From Ramlibacter montanisoli (GTDB taxonomy: Bacteria > Pseudomonadota > Gammaproteobacteria > Burkholderiales > Burkholderiaceae_C): DNA of 64,000 nucleotides. The stretch lies in contig NZ_JABFCS010000001.1 in NCBI RefSeq assembly GCF_013087525.1, positions 992,001-1,056,000 of the forward strand, in the 5' to 3' direction. Positions 48,792-58,028 of the stretch are shown here, one piece after another (position 1 is the first letter of the stretch; each line of letters opens with the position of its first letter). Below the pieces are notes generated by a model that had not been told where the DNA came from, ran no database searches, and was given only the letters and a program-made list of their open reading frames with translations. Made by a program: the position numbers and the translations under genes.

Positions 48792-50021
48792 ATGACGTCC
48801 GCCACCCTGTCGCACCCGGTGCCCTTCAAGCGCGATGCAGGCGTGATCGGCCTGGTCGGCATCGCCCACATGGTGAGCCATTTCAGCCAGCTCATCCTGC
48901 CGCCGCTGTTCCCGTGGCTGAAGGACGCGCTGGACGCCAGCTACACCCAGCTGGGCTTCCTGATGACGATCTTCTTCGTCGTCTCCTGCGGCATGCAGAC
49001 CGCATCGGGCTTCCTGGTGGACCGCTTCGGGCCGCGCCCGGTGCTGTTCGGCGGCCTGTCGCTGGTGGCCGCCGCCGCCTTCGGTTTCGCGCTGGCGCCC
49101 AGCTACTGGGTGATGGCGCTGATGGCGGTGGTGGCGGGCATCGGCAACGGGGTGTTCCACCCGGTGGACTACACGCTGCTCAATCGCAAGGTGAGCGCGC
49201 CGCGCCTGGGCCACGCCTACAGCGTGCACGGGATCACCGGCGCGCTGGGCTGGGCGCTCGGCCCGGCGGTGGTCGTGCCGATCGCGATCGCGTTCCACTG
49301 GCGGGTCGCGCTGGCGGTGGCCGGCGGCGTCGCGCTGGTGGTGCTGGCCGTGCTGTGGCTGCAGCGGGCCAGCCTGGAGCTTCCGCCGGCTCCCAAGCCG
49401 ACGGCGGCCGCGGCGGCCGGCGACGGCGGCAGCCTCGGCTTCCTGCGCATTCCCGCCGTATGGATGTGCTTCGTCTTCTTCCTGGTCTATGCCGGCGTGC
49501 TCACCGGCGTGCAGACCTTCGCGCCCATGGCGGCACGCCAGATCGTGGGCATGCCGGTGGCGCTGGTCGCGGTCTGCGTCACGGCGTACATGGTCTGCAG
49601 CGCGGGCGGCACCGTTCTGGGTGGCTTCCTCGCCTCCGATCCGGCGCGCTGCGAGCGGGTGGTGGCCGTCGGTTTCGGCATCGCCGCGCTGCTGGCGCTG
49701 ATGATCGCCTTCGCCCCGGTGGCGGCCGCGGCGGTGCCCGTGATGTTCGGCGCCATGGGCTTCGCCAGCGGCACGGCGGGACCCTCGCGCGACATGCTGG
49801 TCAAGCGTTCCACCCCTGAAAACGCCACCGGCCGGGTCTACGGCGTCGTGTATTCCGGGCTGGACGTGGGGCAGGCGATCGCGCCGCTGGTGTTCGGCGC
49901 GCTGATGGACAGCGCGCGGTACCGCGAGGTGTGGATGGTGCTGGTGGCTCTGCAGCTGCTGCTGATCGCCAGCGCCTTCAACGTGCGCCGGGTGCGGCGC
50001 ACCGTGCTGGCCCCGGCCTGA
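48792..50021 (+). CDS. MFS transporter, fosmidomycin-resistance-like
   Basis: A 409 aa protein with about 12 helices. The start LSHPVPFKRDAGVIGLVGIA leads to HMVSHFSQLILPPLFPWLKD, the FSR-type first helix, then FLVDRFGPRPVLFGG (MFS loop 2-3 motif) and GNGVFHPVDYTLLNRKVS. The ATG at 48792 fits the helix start better than the in-frame start at 48720. It is probably an efflux pump. It is divergent from the AraC regulator. Confidence 0.88.
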   Translation: MTSATLSHPVPFKRDAGVIGLVGIAHMVSHFSQLILPPLFPWLKDALDASYTQLGFLMTIFFVVSCGMQTASGFLVDRFGPRPVLFGGLSLVAAAAFGFALAPSYWVMALMAVVAGIGNGVFHPVDYTLLNRKVSAPRLGHAYSVHGITGALGWALGPAVVVPIAIAFHWRVALAVAGGVALVVLAVLWLQRASLELPPAPKPTAAAAAGDGGSLGFLRIPAVWMCFVFFLVYAGVLTGVQTFAPMAARQIVGMPVALVAVCVTAYMVCSAGGTVLGGFLASDPARCERVVAVGFGIAALLALMIAFAPVAAAAVPVMFGAMGFASGTAGPSRDMLVKRSTPENATGRVYGVVYSGLDVGQAIAPLVFGALMDSARYREVWMVLVALQLLLIASAFNVRRVRRTVLAPA

Positions 50022-50073
50022 CCCGGGCTTGTCCCCGCGCGCTCCGTTACATGGGCGCGCTATCCTAGTGCCC

Positions 50074-51670
50074 ATGTATGCCGCGTATTTCGGGCTGAGG
50101 CAGGAGCCGTTCTCGATCGCTCCCGACCCGCGCCTGCTCTTCATGAGCGAACAGCACCGCGAAGCGCTGGCGCACCTGTTGTACGGGGTGCAGGGCGGCG
50201 GCGGCTTCGTGCTGCTCACCGGGGAGATCGGCACCGGCAAGACCACCGTGTGCCGCTGCTTCCTGGAGCAGGTGCCGGCGCACGTCAACCTCGCCTACAT
50301 CTTCAATCCCAAGCTCACCGTGCTGGAGCTGCTGGAGACCGTGTGCCACGAGTTCGGCGTGGCCGTGGCCATCCCCGCGCAGCGGCCGGCGACGGTGAAG
50401 GACTACCTCGACCCGCTCAACGCCTTCCTGCTGCAGGCGCATGCGGCCGGACGCAACAACGTGCTGGTGATCGACGAGGCGCAGAACCTCGCACCGGAGG
50501 TGCTGGACAGCTGCGCCTGCTGACCAACCTGGAGACCAGCGAGCGCAAGCTGCTGCAGATCATCCTGATCGGCCAGCCCGAGCTGCGCGACATGCTGGCG
50601 CGCCCCGAACTGGAACAGCTCGCGCAGCGCGTGATCGCGCGCTACCACCTGCGTGCGCTGGCCGAGGAGGAAAGCGCGCAGTACGTGCGCCACCGGCTGG
50701 AAGTCTGCGGCCTCGAGCGGCCGCTGCCCTTCGACCGTGCCGCGCTGCGCCGCGTGCATGCGGCCAGCGGCGGCGTGCCGCGCCGGATCAACCTGCTGTG
50801 CGACCGGGCGCTGCTCGGCGCGTACGCGGGCGGGCAGGCGCAGGTGACGCGGCGCATCGTGAACCGGGCCGCGGCGGAAGTGTTTCCGCAGGGCTCGCGC
50901 GTGCGCCGCGGCTGGTCGCGCACCGCGCTGGCGGGCGCGTTGGGCCTGGCCGCCGGTGCCGGCCTGCTCGCGGCGGCGAACCGCGCGATCGAGCCGGCGC
51001 CGCGCCCCGTGTGCTCGCGGCGGCACCCGCCCTGCAACAGCCGGCGCCCGTGGCGGCGCCGCTGCGCGTGGCGGCCGCCCCACGCCCCACGCTGCTGCGC
51101 GACGAGCAGGAAGCCTGGCGCGAACTGGCGCAGGCCTGGAAGGTGCCGGTGCCCCAGGGCGAGCCCTGCGCGGCGCTCGCGCGCGAGCAGGTGCTGTGCT
51201 TCAGCAGGAACGTCAGCCTGCCCCTGATCCGGCAGCTGGGACGGCCCGGCATCGTCACGCTCGACGCGCAGACCGGCCAGCCTTCCTACGCCATCCTCAC
51301 GTCCCTCACTTCGCAGACGGCGACGCTGCGTGCCGCCGGCACCGAGCAGACCGTCACGCTGGCGGCGCTGGCCGAACGCTGGCAGGGCGACTTCGCCACC
51401 CTGTGGCGCGCCCCGGACGGCTACCGCGAGCGGCTGAAGGACGGCGCGGGCGGGCCGTCCATCGAATGGGTCGCCGCCCGGCTCGCGACGGTGCGGGGCG
51501 AGCCTGCGCCCGCCGGTGCCGCCAGGCTCGACGCGCGGCTGCGCGCCGAACTGCGCGCCTTCCAGGTGGCGCAGGGCCTGCCGGCCGACGGCCGCCCGGG
51601 CCCGCTGACCTACATGCAACTCAATCGCGTGACCGGCGTGGAAGAGCCGCGCCTGCGCGAGCAACCCTGA
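50074..51670 (+). CDS. gspA: GspA/ExeA-like AAA ATPase with peptidoglycan-binding domain, two frame breaks
   Basis: A protein helping the type II secretin insert through the cell wall. Domain order is a cytoplasmic AAA ATPase (MYAAYFGLRQEPFSIAPDP; Walker A GEIGTGKTT at 50-58; Walker B VLVIDEAQN), one transmembrane segment (TALAGALGLAAGAGLLAAAN), a periplasmic domain, and a C-terminal PG-binding repeat (LRAFQVAQGLPADGRPGPLT). Bases are missing near 50507 and in CCCC at 51005-51008. Restored length is about 532 aa. It is followed by gspB. The T2SS core genes are not in the window. Confidence 0.9.
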
Positions 51671-51681
51671 AGCAGCAGCGC

Positions 51682-52375
51682 ATGTCGTACATCCTCGATG
51701 CATTGCGCAAGGCCGACGCGGAGCGTGAGCGCGATCCGGCACGCGGCATCCATGCCCAGCCCTCGGCCGGTAGCGCGACGCAGGCGTCTGCCGGCGCACC
51801 GGCCTGGCTGTGGCCGGCATTGGTGATCCTGGCAGGCGTCGTCGGCGCGGCCCTCATCTGGCAGCAGCGCAGCGCGACTGTGCCCGTCCCCGCGCCGGTT
51901 CCGGTGCGGCCGGTCGCGATCACCTCGGCACCTCCAGTGCCGGCGGTGGCGGTGCTGCCGCCCGCGCCGGTGACGCTGCCCGCGCCCGTGGCCGAACGCC
52001 CGATCACGCGCGGGTGGCCGCGGCGCCGGCCGCGGTACCGGCGGCCACGCCGCTCGCGCCGTCGCCGGACGCTTCGGCGCCGGTCGCGGCTTCGGCACCC
52101 CCGCGGTCGCTACCGCGCGTCCCGCCGCGACGGCACCCGCAGCCGATCGCGTGTATGCGCAAGCCGAACTGCCGGCAGAGGTCCAGAAGGATCTTCCCAA
52201 GCTCGCGATTTCCGGCGGCGTGCACTCCGAGAACGCCGCGCAGCGCATGCTGGTGGTCGGCGGGCAGGTGCTGTCGGAAGGCGCCGAGGTCGCACCCGGC
52301 GTGGTGCTCGAACAGATCCGCGCCGGCACTGCGGTGCTGCGCTTTCGCGGCTACCGCTACAGCGTCGGCTACTGA
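51682..52375 (+). CDS. gspB: GspB/ExeB-like general secretion protein, two frame breaks
   Basis: The inner-membrane partner of GspA. It begins MSYILDALRKADAERERDPA, the conserved GspB start, followed by one transmembrane helix (LWPALVILAGVVGAALIWQ), a Pro/Ala-rich periplasmic linker, and the C-terminal domain (ISGGVHSENAAQRMLVVGGQ, FRGYRYSVGY). Bases are missing in CCC at 51999-52001 and CCCCC at 52098-52102, both in the low-complexity linker. Restored length is about 231 aa. It lies 11 bases after gspA. Confidence 0.9.
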
Positions 52376-52381
52376 GCCTTC

Positions 52382-52969
52382 CTAGCCGACCAGCGAGCGG
52401 GTCGCGATCCCGAGCGACAGCGAGGCCAGCGGCAGCACGGCCAGGCCGGCGCGGCACCACCACGGCAGGCCTGCGAGGCCCAGCAGCGCTCCGAGCGTGG
52501 CGATCGCCGTGGGATCGGGCATGAAGGCGAACACCTCCGCCTCCTGCCATGGGTGGCCGGTGACGGGGGCGAGCAGCGGATACAGCAAGGCCGCGGCCAG
52601 CAGCAGGGACGCGCCGGGGCCGGAACCGCGTCCACCGTCATGCCCCGGCCGCGCGGCGGCCACCACGAGCAGGGCGGCTTGCCCCGCGCAGGCGGTTGCC
52701 AGCCACGGTGCGGCCAGGAAGACCTCGCTGTAACGCTGCCAGTGGAAGGCCCAGCCCACCCACGCCCAGGCCAGCGCGAGCAGCAGCAAGGTGCCACGCG
52801 TCGCCCACGCGCGGGGCGTGCACAGCAGCAGCCACAGGATGGCAGGACCGGCTGCGGCCAGCACCTGCCCCGGCCACCAGGCGGCGTTGTAGCGCGCCAC
52901 CAGCCGCCAGTAGGTCTGCGGCGAGAACATCAGGAAATCGGACAGGCCGTAGCCGGCCCACTCGCTCAT
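52382..52969 (-). CDS. DUF6064-like membrane protein
   Basis: A 195 aa protein beginning MSEWAGYGLSDFLMFSPQTY, with about six hydrophobic helices (PAILWLLLCTPRAWATRGTL, LAWAWVGWAFHWQRYSEVFL). The SDFLMFSPxTY start and WHWxRYxEVF pattern resemble DUF6064 as I recall it. The role is unknown. Its ATG overlaps the stop of the aldo-keto reductase gene (ATGA), so they form one operon. It is convergent with gspB. Confidence 0.75.
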   Translation of the reverse strand: MSEWAGYGLSDFLMFSPQTYWRLVARYNAAWWPGQVLAAAGPAILWLLLCTPRAWATRGTLLLLALAWAWVGWAFHWQRYSEVFLAAPWLATACAGQAALLVVAAARPGHDGGRGSGPGASLLLAAALLYPLLAPVTGHPWQEAEVFAFMPDPTAIATLGALLGLAGLPWWCRAGLAVLPLASLSLGIATRSLVG

Positions 52970-53852
52970 AGGCCGGCGACGTGCGCGGCCATGCGGCGGC
53001 GCATGGCTTCGTCGGGCATGCGGCCGCGCGCCGCCGCCATGTTCTCGCGCACGTGGTCCACGCGCCGCGTCGCGGGAATCGCGCAGGTCACCGCCGGGTG
53101 GCTGATGGCGAACTTCAGCGCGAACTGCGCCCAGCTCGCGCACTCGATCTCCGCGGCCCACGGCGGCAGGGGGTGGCGCTCCAGCCGGCGCAGCAGGGCG
53201 CCTTCCTGGAAGGTGCGGTTCACGAGGACGGCCATGCCGCGCTCGGCGGCCAGCGGCAGCAGCCGCTCTTCCACCTCGCGGTCCAGCAGGTTGTAGGTGA
53301 ACTGCACGAAGTCCAGCCTGTGGCTGCGCATCAGCTGCTCGAACTCGCGGTGGCGCCGGCCCTCGGAGGTGGTGATGCCCACGTAGCGCGCTGGCCGCGC
53401 TCCTTCATGGCCTGCAGCAGCGGCAGCTGCTTCTCCCAGGCCAGCAGGTTGTGGACCTGCAGCAGGTCGAAGCGCGGCACCTGCCACAGCTTGCGCGAGT
53501 TTCTCGCCTGGGACGCGCCATCGGCACTGGTCCAGACCTTGTCGGCGGAGAACACCTTCTGTTGCGCGCCCAGGCCGCGCAGCGCATCACCCACGACGCC
53601 CTGCGAGGACCCGTACATGGGCGAGGAATCGACCAGCCGGCCGCCGGCTTCGAGGAAGGCGCGCACCACCTGCGCGCACTGCGCACGGGCGGGCGGATCC
53701 TGGCCCACGTTGAAGGTGATCCAGGTGCCCAATCCGACGCGGGGAAGCTGCTCGCCGGAGGACGGGATGGCGCGCGTGAGCGGCCCGCCCTGGGCGAGTG
53801 CGGGGCCGGCGGCCGCCAGCGCGGACCATTGCAGCAGCGTGCGGCGCTTCAT
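52966..53852 (-). CDS. Exported aldo/keto reductase-type protein, frame broken
   Basis: A TIM-barrel oxidoreductase of about 295 aa. It starts KRRTLLQWSALAAAGPALAQ, a Tat-like signal, so it may act in the periplasm. AKR features include VDSSPMYGSSQGVVGDAL (Asp, Tyr), VFSADKVWTS (Lys) and FDLLQVHNL (His). One base is missing near 53388-53394, before RYVGITTSEGRRHREFEQLM. The C-terminus is VTCAIPATRRVDHVRENMAA. It diverges from the phosphatase gene. Confidence 0.87.
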
Positions 53853-53897
53853 GGCGGCACACTACCATGCCCGCATGTCCCCGCTGGAGGTGATCCC

Positions 53898-54466
53898 ATG
53901 CAACGCAGAGCGATCCTGCAGTGCCTGCTCGTCGGTGCGGCTGCGTCCCCTGGGGCACGGCGCGCGCCGACGAAGCCCTTTGGCGGCTGCTGCAATCGGG
54001 TGGCCAGGTGGTGCTGGTGCGCCATGCCGTCACCGATCCGGGCGTGGGCGATCCGCCGGGCTTCCGGCTCGAGGCCTGCGGCACGCAGCGCAACCTGAGC
54101 GACGCCGGCCGCGCCGATGCACGCCGCCTCGGCGAGGTGCTGCGCGAGCGCCGCGTGCCGGTGGCGCGGCTGCTTTCCAGCCCCTGGTGCCGCTGCCTGG
54201 AAACGGCGCGGCTGGCCTTCGGGCGCGAAGCCGAGGTGGAGCGTTCACTGGGCAACCTGTTCGGCCGGCGCGAGCTGGAGGCACAGCAGGTCGCCGAGCT
54301 GCGCAAGCTGGTGCGGCGTCCCGAAGGGGGCAACCTCTTCATGGTCACGCACGGGTCCACGACCCATGCGCTCACCGGCGAGTCGCCGGGCACGGGCGAG
54401 ATGGTGGTGCTGACGCCGCAGCCAGGGGGCGGCTTCCGCGTCGCGGGCCGGCTCTCGGCCGGCTAG
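53898..54466 (+). CDS. Histidine phosphatase family protein, exported, frame broken
   Basis: A branch-1/2 histidine phosphatase of about 189 aa. The signal MQRRAILQCLLVGAAAS is followed by a break in CCCC at 53947-53950. The catalytic RHG-type motif reads VVLVRHAVTDPGVGD, and the later catalytic His is in MVTHGSTTHALTG. The loop LLSSPWCRCLETARLAFG is typical. GGAGG lies about ten bases before the ATG. The substrate is unknown. Confidence 0.87.
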
Positions 54467-54472
54467 GCCCCT

Positions 54473-55186
54473 TCAGTCGGCCGGCTTCTGCGGCGGCTGG
54501 AACACGGACCAGCGACCGTCCTTGAACAGGTACAGGCCCGAGGAGATGCGCGTGCCCTCGTTGCTGGCGAACAGGGCGGCGGCGCTGAAGCGCAGCGTGG
54601 CGACCGCGGAGTCGTCGTCGGCGCGCGCGAACACCAGGCCACCGCGCCGGGGCACGGCGGCGACCACGCCGGCGGGCGAGTCGCGCAGCTGCTCCAGCCA
54701 GAAGCCGCGGTCCAGGAAATAGCTGCTATCGAGTTCCGGCGCGTTGCCGTGCACCTGCATCAGGCCGCCGCTCCACGGCTCGGCCACGGGCGCGCCGTAG
54801 CGTCGGCGCAGGTTGTCCACCGCCTGCTGCAGCGCTTCGTCGGGGGACAGCTGAAGCTTCTCGAGGTCTTCGGGCGAGGCGCTCTGCACGCGGCGGCTGC
54901 CGTCGAACACCAGGCGCAGGTGCATGTCGCCCAGGTACTGGAACCAGCTGGCCTCGAATTCCACCTCGCGGCCGTCCGGCAGCGTCGCCTGGATCTTGCC
55001 GAAGGGGGTGAGGGTCTCGTCCTGCTTGTTGGCGCCGGGGCTTTCGCGCAGCACCACCAGCAGGTTGGCCACGCTCACCTCGAATTCGTCGTGGTCGCGC
55101 GCGGCGTCGGCGGCCAGCGCTCCCGTCATGCCCGCCAGCAGCGCGCCGGCGCCGCACAGGATCCGCAACCAGGAATTCTTTCGCAT
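54473..55186 (-). CDS. Exported unknown protein (possibly DUF1444-like)
   Basis: A 237 aa protein. The signal MRKNSWLRILCGAGALLAGM ends near ALAADAARD. The mature part is mixed alpha/beta (FEVSVANLLVVLRESPGANK, IQATLPDGREVEFEASWFQY, LSPDEALQQAVDNLRRRYGA). The LLVVLRES opening and Asp/Glu-rich layout recall DUF1444, but I am not sure. GGAGGGAACA precedes the ATG. It lies just after the phosphatase on the opposite strand. A 214-base gap to bactofilin holds no gene I can see. Confidence 0.72.
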   Translation of the reverse strand: MRKNSWLRILCGAGALLAGMTGALAADAARDHDEFEVSVANLLVVLRESPGANKQDETLTPFGKIQATLPDGREVEFEASWFQYLGDMHLRLVFDGSRRVQSASPEDLEKLQLSPDEALQQAVDNLRRRYGAPVAEPWSGGLMQVHGNAPELDSSYFLDRGFWLEQLRDSPAGVVAAVPRRGGLVFARADDDSAVATLRFSAAALFASNEGTRISSGLYLFKDGRWSVFQPPQKPAD

Positions 55187-55400
55187 TGTTCCCTCCGTCC
55201 TCGCCCACATGGTGAAGGCAGGCGCGGCAGCATGCAAGGAGCGAATGCACGGCAACGCGGGGGATTGCGCGCGCGCTGCGGAAAGCGTAGGCGCCCTGCA
55301 ACGCCATTGGTTACCCTTCTTGCGCCACGCGTTGAACTTGTAAGGGCCCTGCTGCGTAGCATCGCAGCTCTTCGCTTTCATTCTCAGAGGAAACAGCTTC

Positions 55401-55949
55401 ATGGCCCTGCAATCCCCGTTCTTCAACAACAACAACAAGCGCGAAGACGCATACCCCCGTACCGGCGTGAGCCCCAACGCCGCCGCCGCCGCGGGCCAGG
55501 CACCGGCCGCCGCCGTGCAGAACACGCCGGTTCCCGCCGCCACGCCGACCAAGGAAGGCGAAAGCAAGCTGACCGTGGGCCCGAACATCAAGCTCAAGGG
55601 CGTGGAGATCACCGACTGCGACACCCTGGTCGTGGAAGGTTCGGTCGAGGCCACGATGGACTCGCGCGTGATCCAGATCTCCGAGCGCGGCTCCTTCAAG
55701 GGCTCCGCCGAGATCGACGTGGCGGAGATCCGCGGCCTGTTCGACGGCAACCTGACGGTGCGCCAGAAGCTGGTGATCTTCGCCACGGGCAAGGTCACGG
55801 GCAAGGTCCGCTACGGCAAGGTGGTGATCGAGGAGGGCGGCCAGCTCTCCGGCGAAGTCGAATCCGCCGCTGCCGCTGCCACCAGCCCGCGTCCCGCTGC
55901 CGCCGCCGAGAAGCCGGCCGCCACGCGCCCGCTGCAGCCGGTCCAGTAA
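55401..55949 (+). CDS. Bactofilin family cytoskeletal protein
   Basis: A polymerising scaffold protein of 182 aa. The core is a beta-helix (about 55-155) with repeating hydrophobic/Gly turns: LTVGPNIKLKGVEITDCDTL, VVEGSVEATMDSRVIQISER, GSFKGSAEIDVAEIRGLFDG, NLTVRQKLVIFATGKVTGKV. Low-complexity Asn/Ala/Pro-rich tails flank it. Bactofilins organise cell shape, stalks or wall synthesis. It is convergent with the sugar isomerase gene. Confidence 0.95.
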   Translation: MALQSPFFNNNNKREDAYPRTGVSPNAAAAAGQAPAAAVQNTPVPAATPTKEGESKLTVGPNIKLKGVEITDCDTLVVEGSVEATMDSRVIQISERGSFKGSAEIDVAEIRGLFDGNLTVRQKLVIFATGKVTGKVRYGKVVIEEGGQLSGEVESAAAAATSPRPAAAAEKPAATRPLQPVQ

Positions 55950-55953
55950 GCGC

Positions 55954-56837
55954 CTAGACGGCGCTGCGGTGCCGCGCGATGCAGGTGTCCAGCACCTCGT
56001 CGTGCGCCCGCTGCCACCAGTTCGCGGTGGAGAAGATCTCCACCTCGCTGTAGCCTGAGAATCCCTGTTCCTCGACCCAGCCCCGGATGCGCGGGATGTC
56101 GATGACGCCGTCACCCATCATGCCGCGGCCGTTCAGCAGATCGGCCGTGGGCGTGAGCCAGTCGCACACGTGGAAGGCGAGCAGCCGGTCTCGGCCCGCG
56201 CGCGCGACCTGCTGTTGCAGCTTGGGGTCCCACCACACGTGGTACACGTCCAGCGCCACGCCGAGCGCGCCGGTGCGTGCCGGGTCGAGCGCGTCGCAGG
56301 TGTCGAGCGCCTGCTCCATGGTGTTGATGCACGCGCGGTCGGCCGCGTACATCGGGTGCAGCGGCTCGATCGCCAGCGGCATGCCCGCCTTCCTCGCGTA
56401 CTCCAGCAGTTCGGCGATGCCGTCGCGCACCTGCGTGCGCGCCAGCGCGATGTCCTTGTGCGCCGGCCGGCCCTGCAGCGCGCCGGGCAGTCCCCCACCA
56501 CCAGCACCAGGCACTTCGCCTGCAGCTCCGCGGCCTCGTCGACGGCGCGGCGGTTGTCGTCGCGCGCCGCCTGCAGGCCGGCCGCGTCGGCCGCCGGGAA
56601 CATGCCGCCGCGGCAGTAGCCCGAAAGCTCCAGGCCGTGCGTGCGCACCAGGCGCGACACCGTCCCAAGCCCGGCCGCCGCCACCTGGTCGCGCCAGGGC
56701 GAGATCGCGCGGATGCCGCGGCGCGCACAGGCCTCGATGATCTCCGGCAGCGGCAGGTCGACACCCCGGCTCTTGCGCACCGTGGCGGTGTTGATGGAGA
56801 GCCAGCGGTGGTCCCGCGAGAAGTCGCGCATGCTCAT
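55954..56837 (-). CDS. Sugar phosphate isomerase/epimerase-like TIM barrel, frame broken
   Basis: Of the IolE/xylose-isomerase-like AP2EC superfamily, about 294 aa. The start DFSRDHRWLSINTATVRKSR is followed by LSGYCRGGMFPAADAAG. One base is missing in CCCCC at 56492-56496, within LVLVVGGGLPG. Metal-site style residues follow (AIEPLHPMYAADRACINT, GVALDVYHVWWDP, FHVCDWLTPTADLLNGRGMM, YSEVEIFS). Its start overlaps the DUF993 stop (ATGA). It is probably an isomerase in the same carbohydrate pathway. Confidence 0.88.
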
Positions 56838-58018
56838 TCGACCCCGTGCAGCGCCAGCAGCGTCTTCATCCGCCGTGCCGCCAGCTCCGGCTGTTCCAGC
56901 AGGTTGGCCGCGTCGGCCAGGCGGAACAGTTCGGCCAGGTGCGGCAGGCTGCGCGTGCTCTGCTGCCCGCCCACCATGGTGAAGTGCTTCTGGTGGCCAT
57001 TGAGCCAGGCCATGAACACCACGCCGGTCTTGTAGAAGCGCGTCGGCGCGGCAAAGATGTGGCGCGACAGCGGCACAGTGGGGCCGAGGATCGCGTGGAA
57101 CTTCGCGATGTTGCCTTGCGCGAGTTCGCCCAGCGCGGCGCTCGCGGCGGGCGCGATCGCGTCGAAGATCCCCAGCAGCGCGTCGCTCCTGCCGTGCACC
57201 GGGGTGTCGCCCCAGCCGTCGCCGGCGATCAGCTCGGCATAGTTGAAGTCGTCGCCCGTGTACATGCGCACGCCCGCGGGCAGGCGCCGGCGCATGGCGA
57301 TCTCCTTGTGCTTGTCCAGCAGCGAGATCTTGATGCCATCCACTTTGGACGGATGCGCGGCGATGATGCCCAGCGCCGTGTCCATGGCCGCGTCCACGTC
57401 CCTGGTGCCCCAGTAGCCGGCCAGCGCCGGGTCGAACATGTCGCCCAGCCAGTGCAGCACCACCGGCTGCTTCGCCTGCGTGAGGATGCGGCCGTAGACG
57501 CGCTCGTAGTCGGCGGGACCCTTGGCCACGCGGGCCAGCGCGCGGCTGGCCATCACGATCAGCTTGCCACCGAGCTTCTCGATGGCGGCCATCTGCTCCT
57601 CGTAGGCGCGGATCACGTCGTCGACGCTCTTCGCATCCTCGGGCGCCAGGTGGTCGGTACCGCAGCCGGACGCCACCAGCGCGCCGGGAACGTCACGCGC
57701 GGCGTCCAGCGAGCGGCGGATCAGCTCCAGCGAGGTGGGCCAGTCCAGGCCCATGCCGCGCTGCGCCGTGTCCATCGCTTCCGCCACGCCCAGGCCCAGG
57801 GACCACAGGCGCTGGCGGTAGGCGATGGTCGCGTCCCAGTCCACCGCGCACTGCAGCCAGGGGTCGATGGCCGCCAGCGGGTCGGCCACCACGTGGGCCG
57901 CGGAGTAGGCGATGCGGTTGAACTTCACGCCCTTGGTGGGGTGCACCGGCGCGGTGCCGGCCAGCGTGTAGGTTTCCAGCGCGCCGGCGCGCGTGGGCAG
58001 CTTCAGGGTCAAGGCCAT
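56834..58018 (-). CDS. DUF993, dihydrodipicolinate synthase-family lyase-like protein
   Basis: A 394 aa TIM-barrel protein. Family blocks are FNRIAYSAAHVVADPLAAID, ELIRRSLDAARDVPGALVAS, VLHWLGDMFDPALAGYWGTR and VDGIKISLLDKHKEIAMRRR, where the KISLLDK lysine may be a Schiff-base residue. The N-terminal half is unlike classical DapA. It is co-transcribed with the Gfo/Idh gene upstream and the isomerase downstream. An aldolase step in sugar catabolism is plausible but not shown. Confidence 0.88.
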   Translation of the reverse strand: MALTLKLPTRAGALETYTLAGTAPVHPTKGVKFNRIAYSAAHVVADPLAAIDPWLQCAVDWDATIAYRQRLWSLGLGVAEAMDTAQRGMGLDWPTSLELIRRSLDAARDVPGALVASGCGTDHLAPEDAKSVDDVIRAYEEQMAAIEKLGGKLIVMASRALARVAKGPADYERVYGRILTQAKQPVVLHWLGDMFDPALAGYWGTRDVDAAMDTALGIIAAHPSKVDGIKISLLDKHKEIAMRRRLPAGVRMYTGDDFNYAELIAGDGWGDTPVHGRSDALLGIFDAIAPAASAALGELAQGNIAKFHAILGPTVPLSRHIFAAPTRFYKTGVVFMAWLNGHQKHFTMVGGQQSTRSLPHLAELFRLADAANLLEQPELAARRMKTLLALHGVE

Positions 58019-58028
58019 CGCGCGGTCC

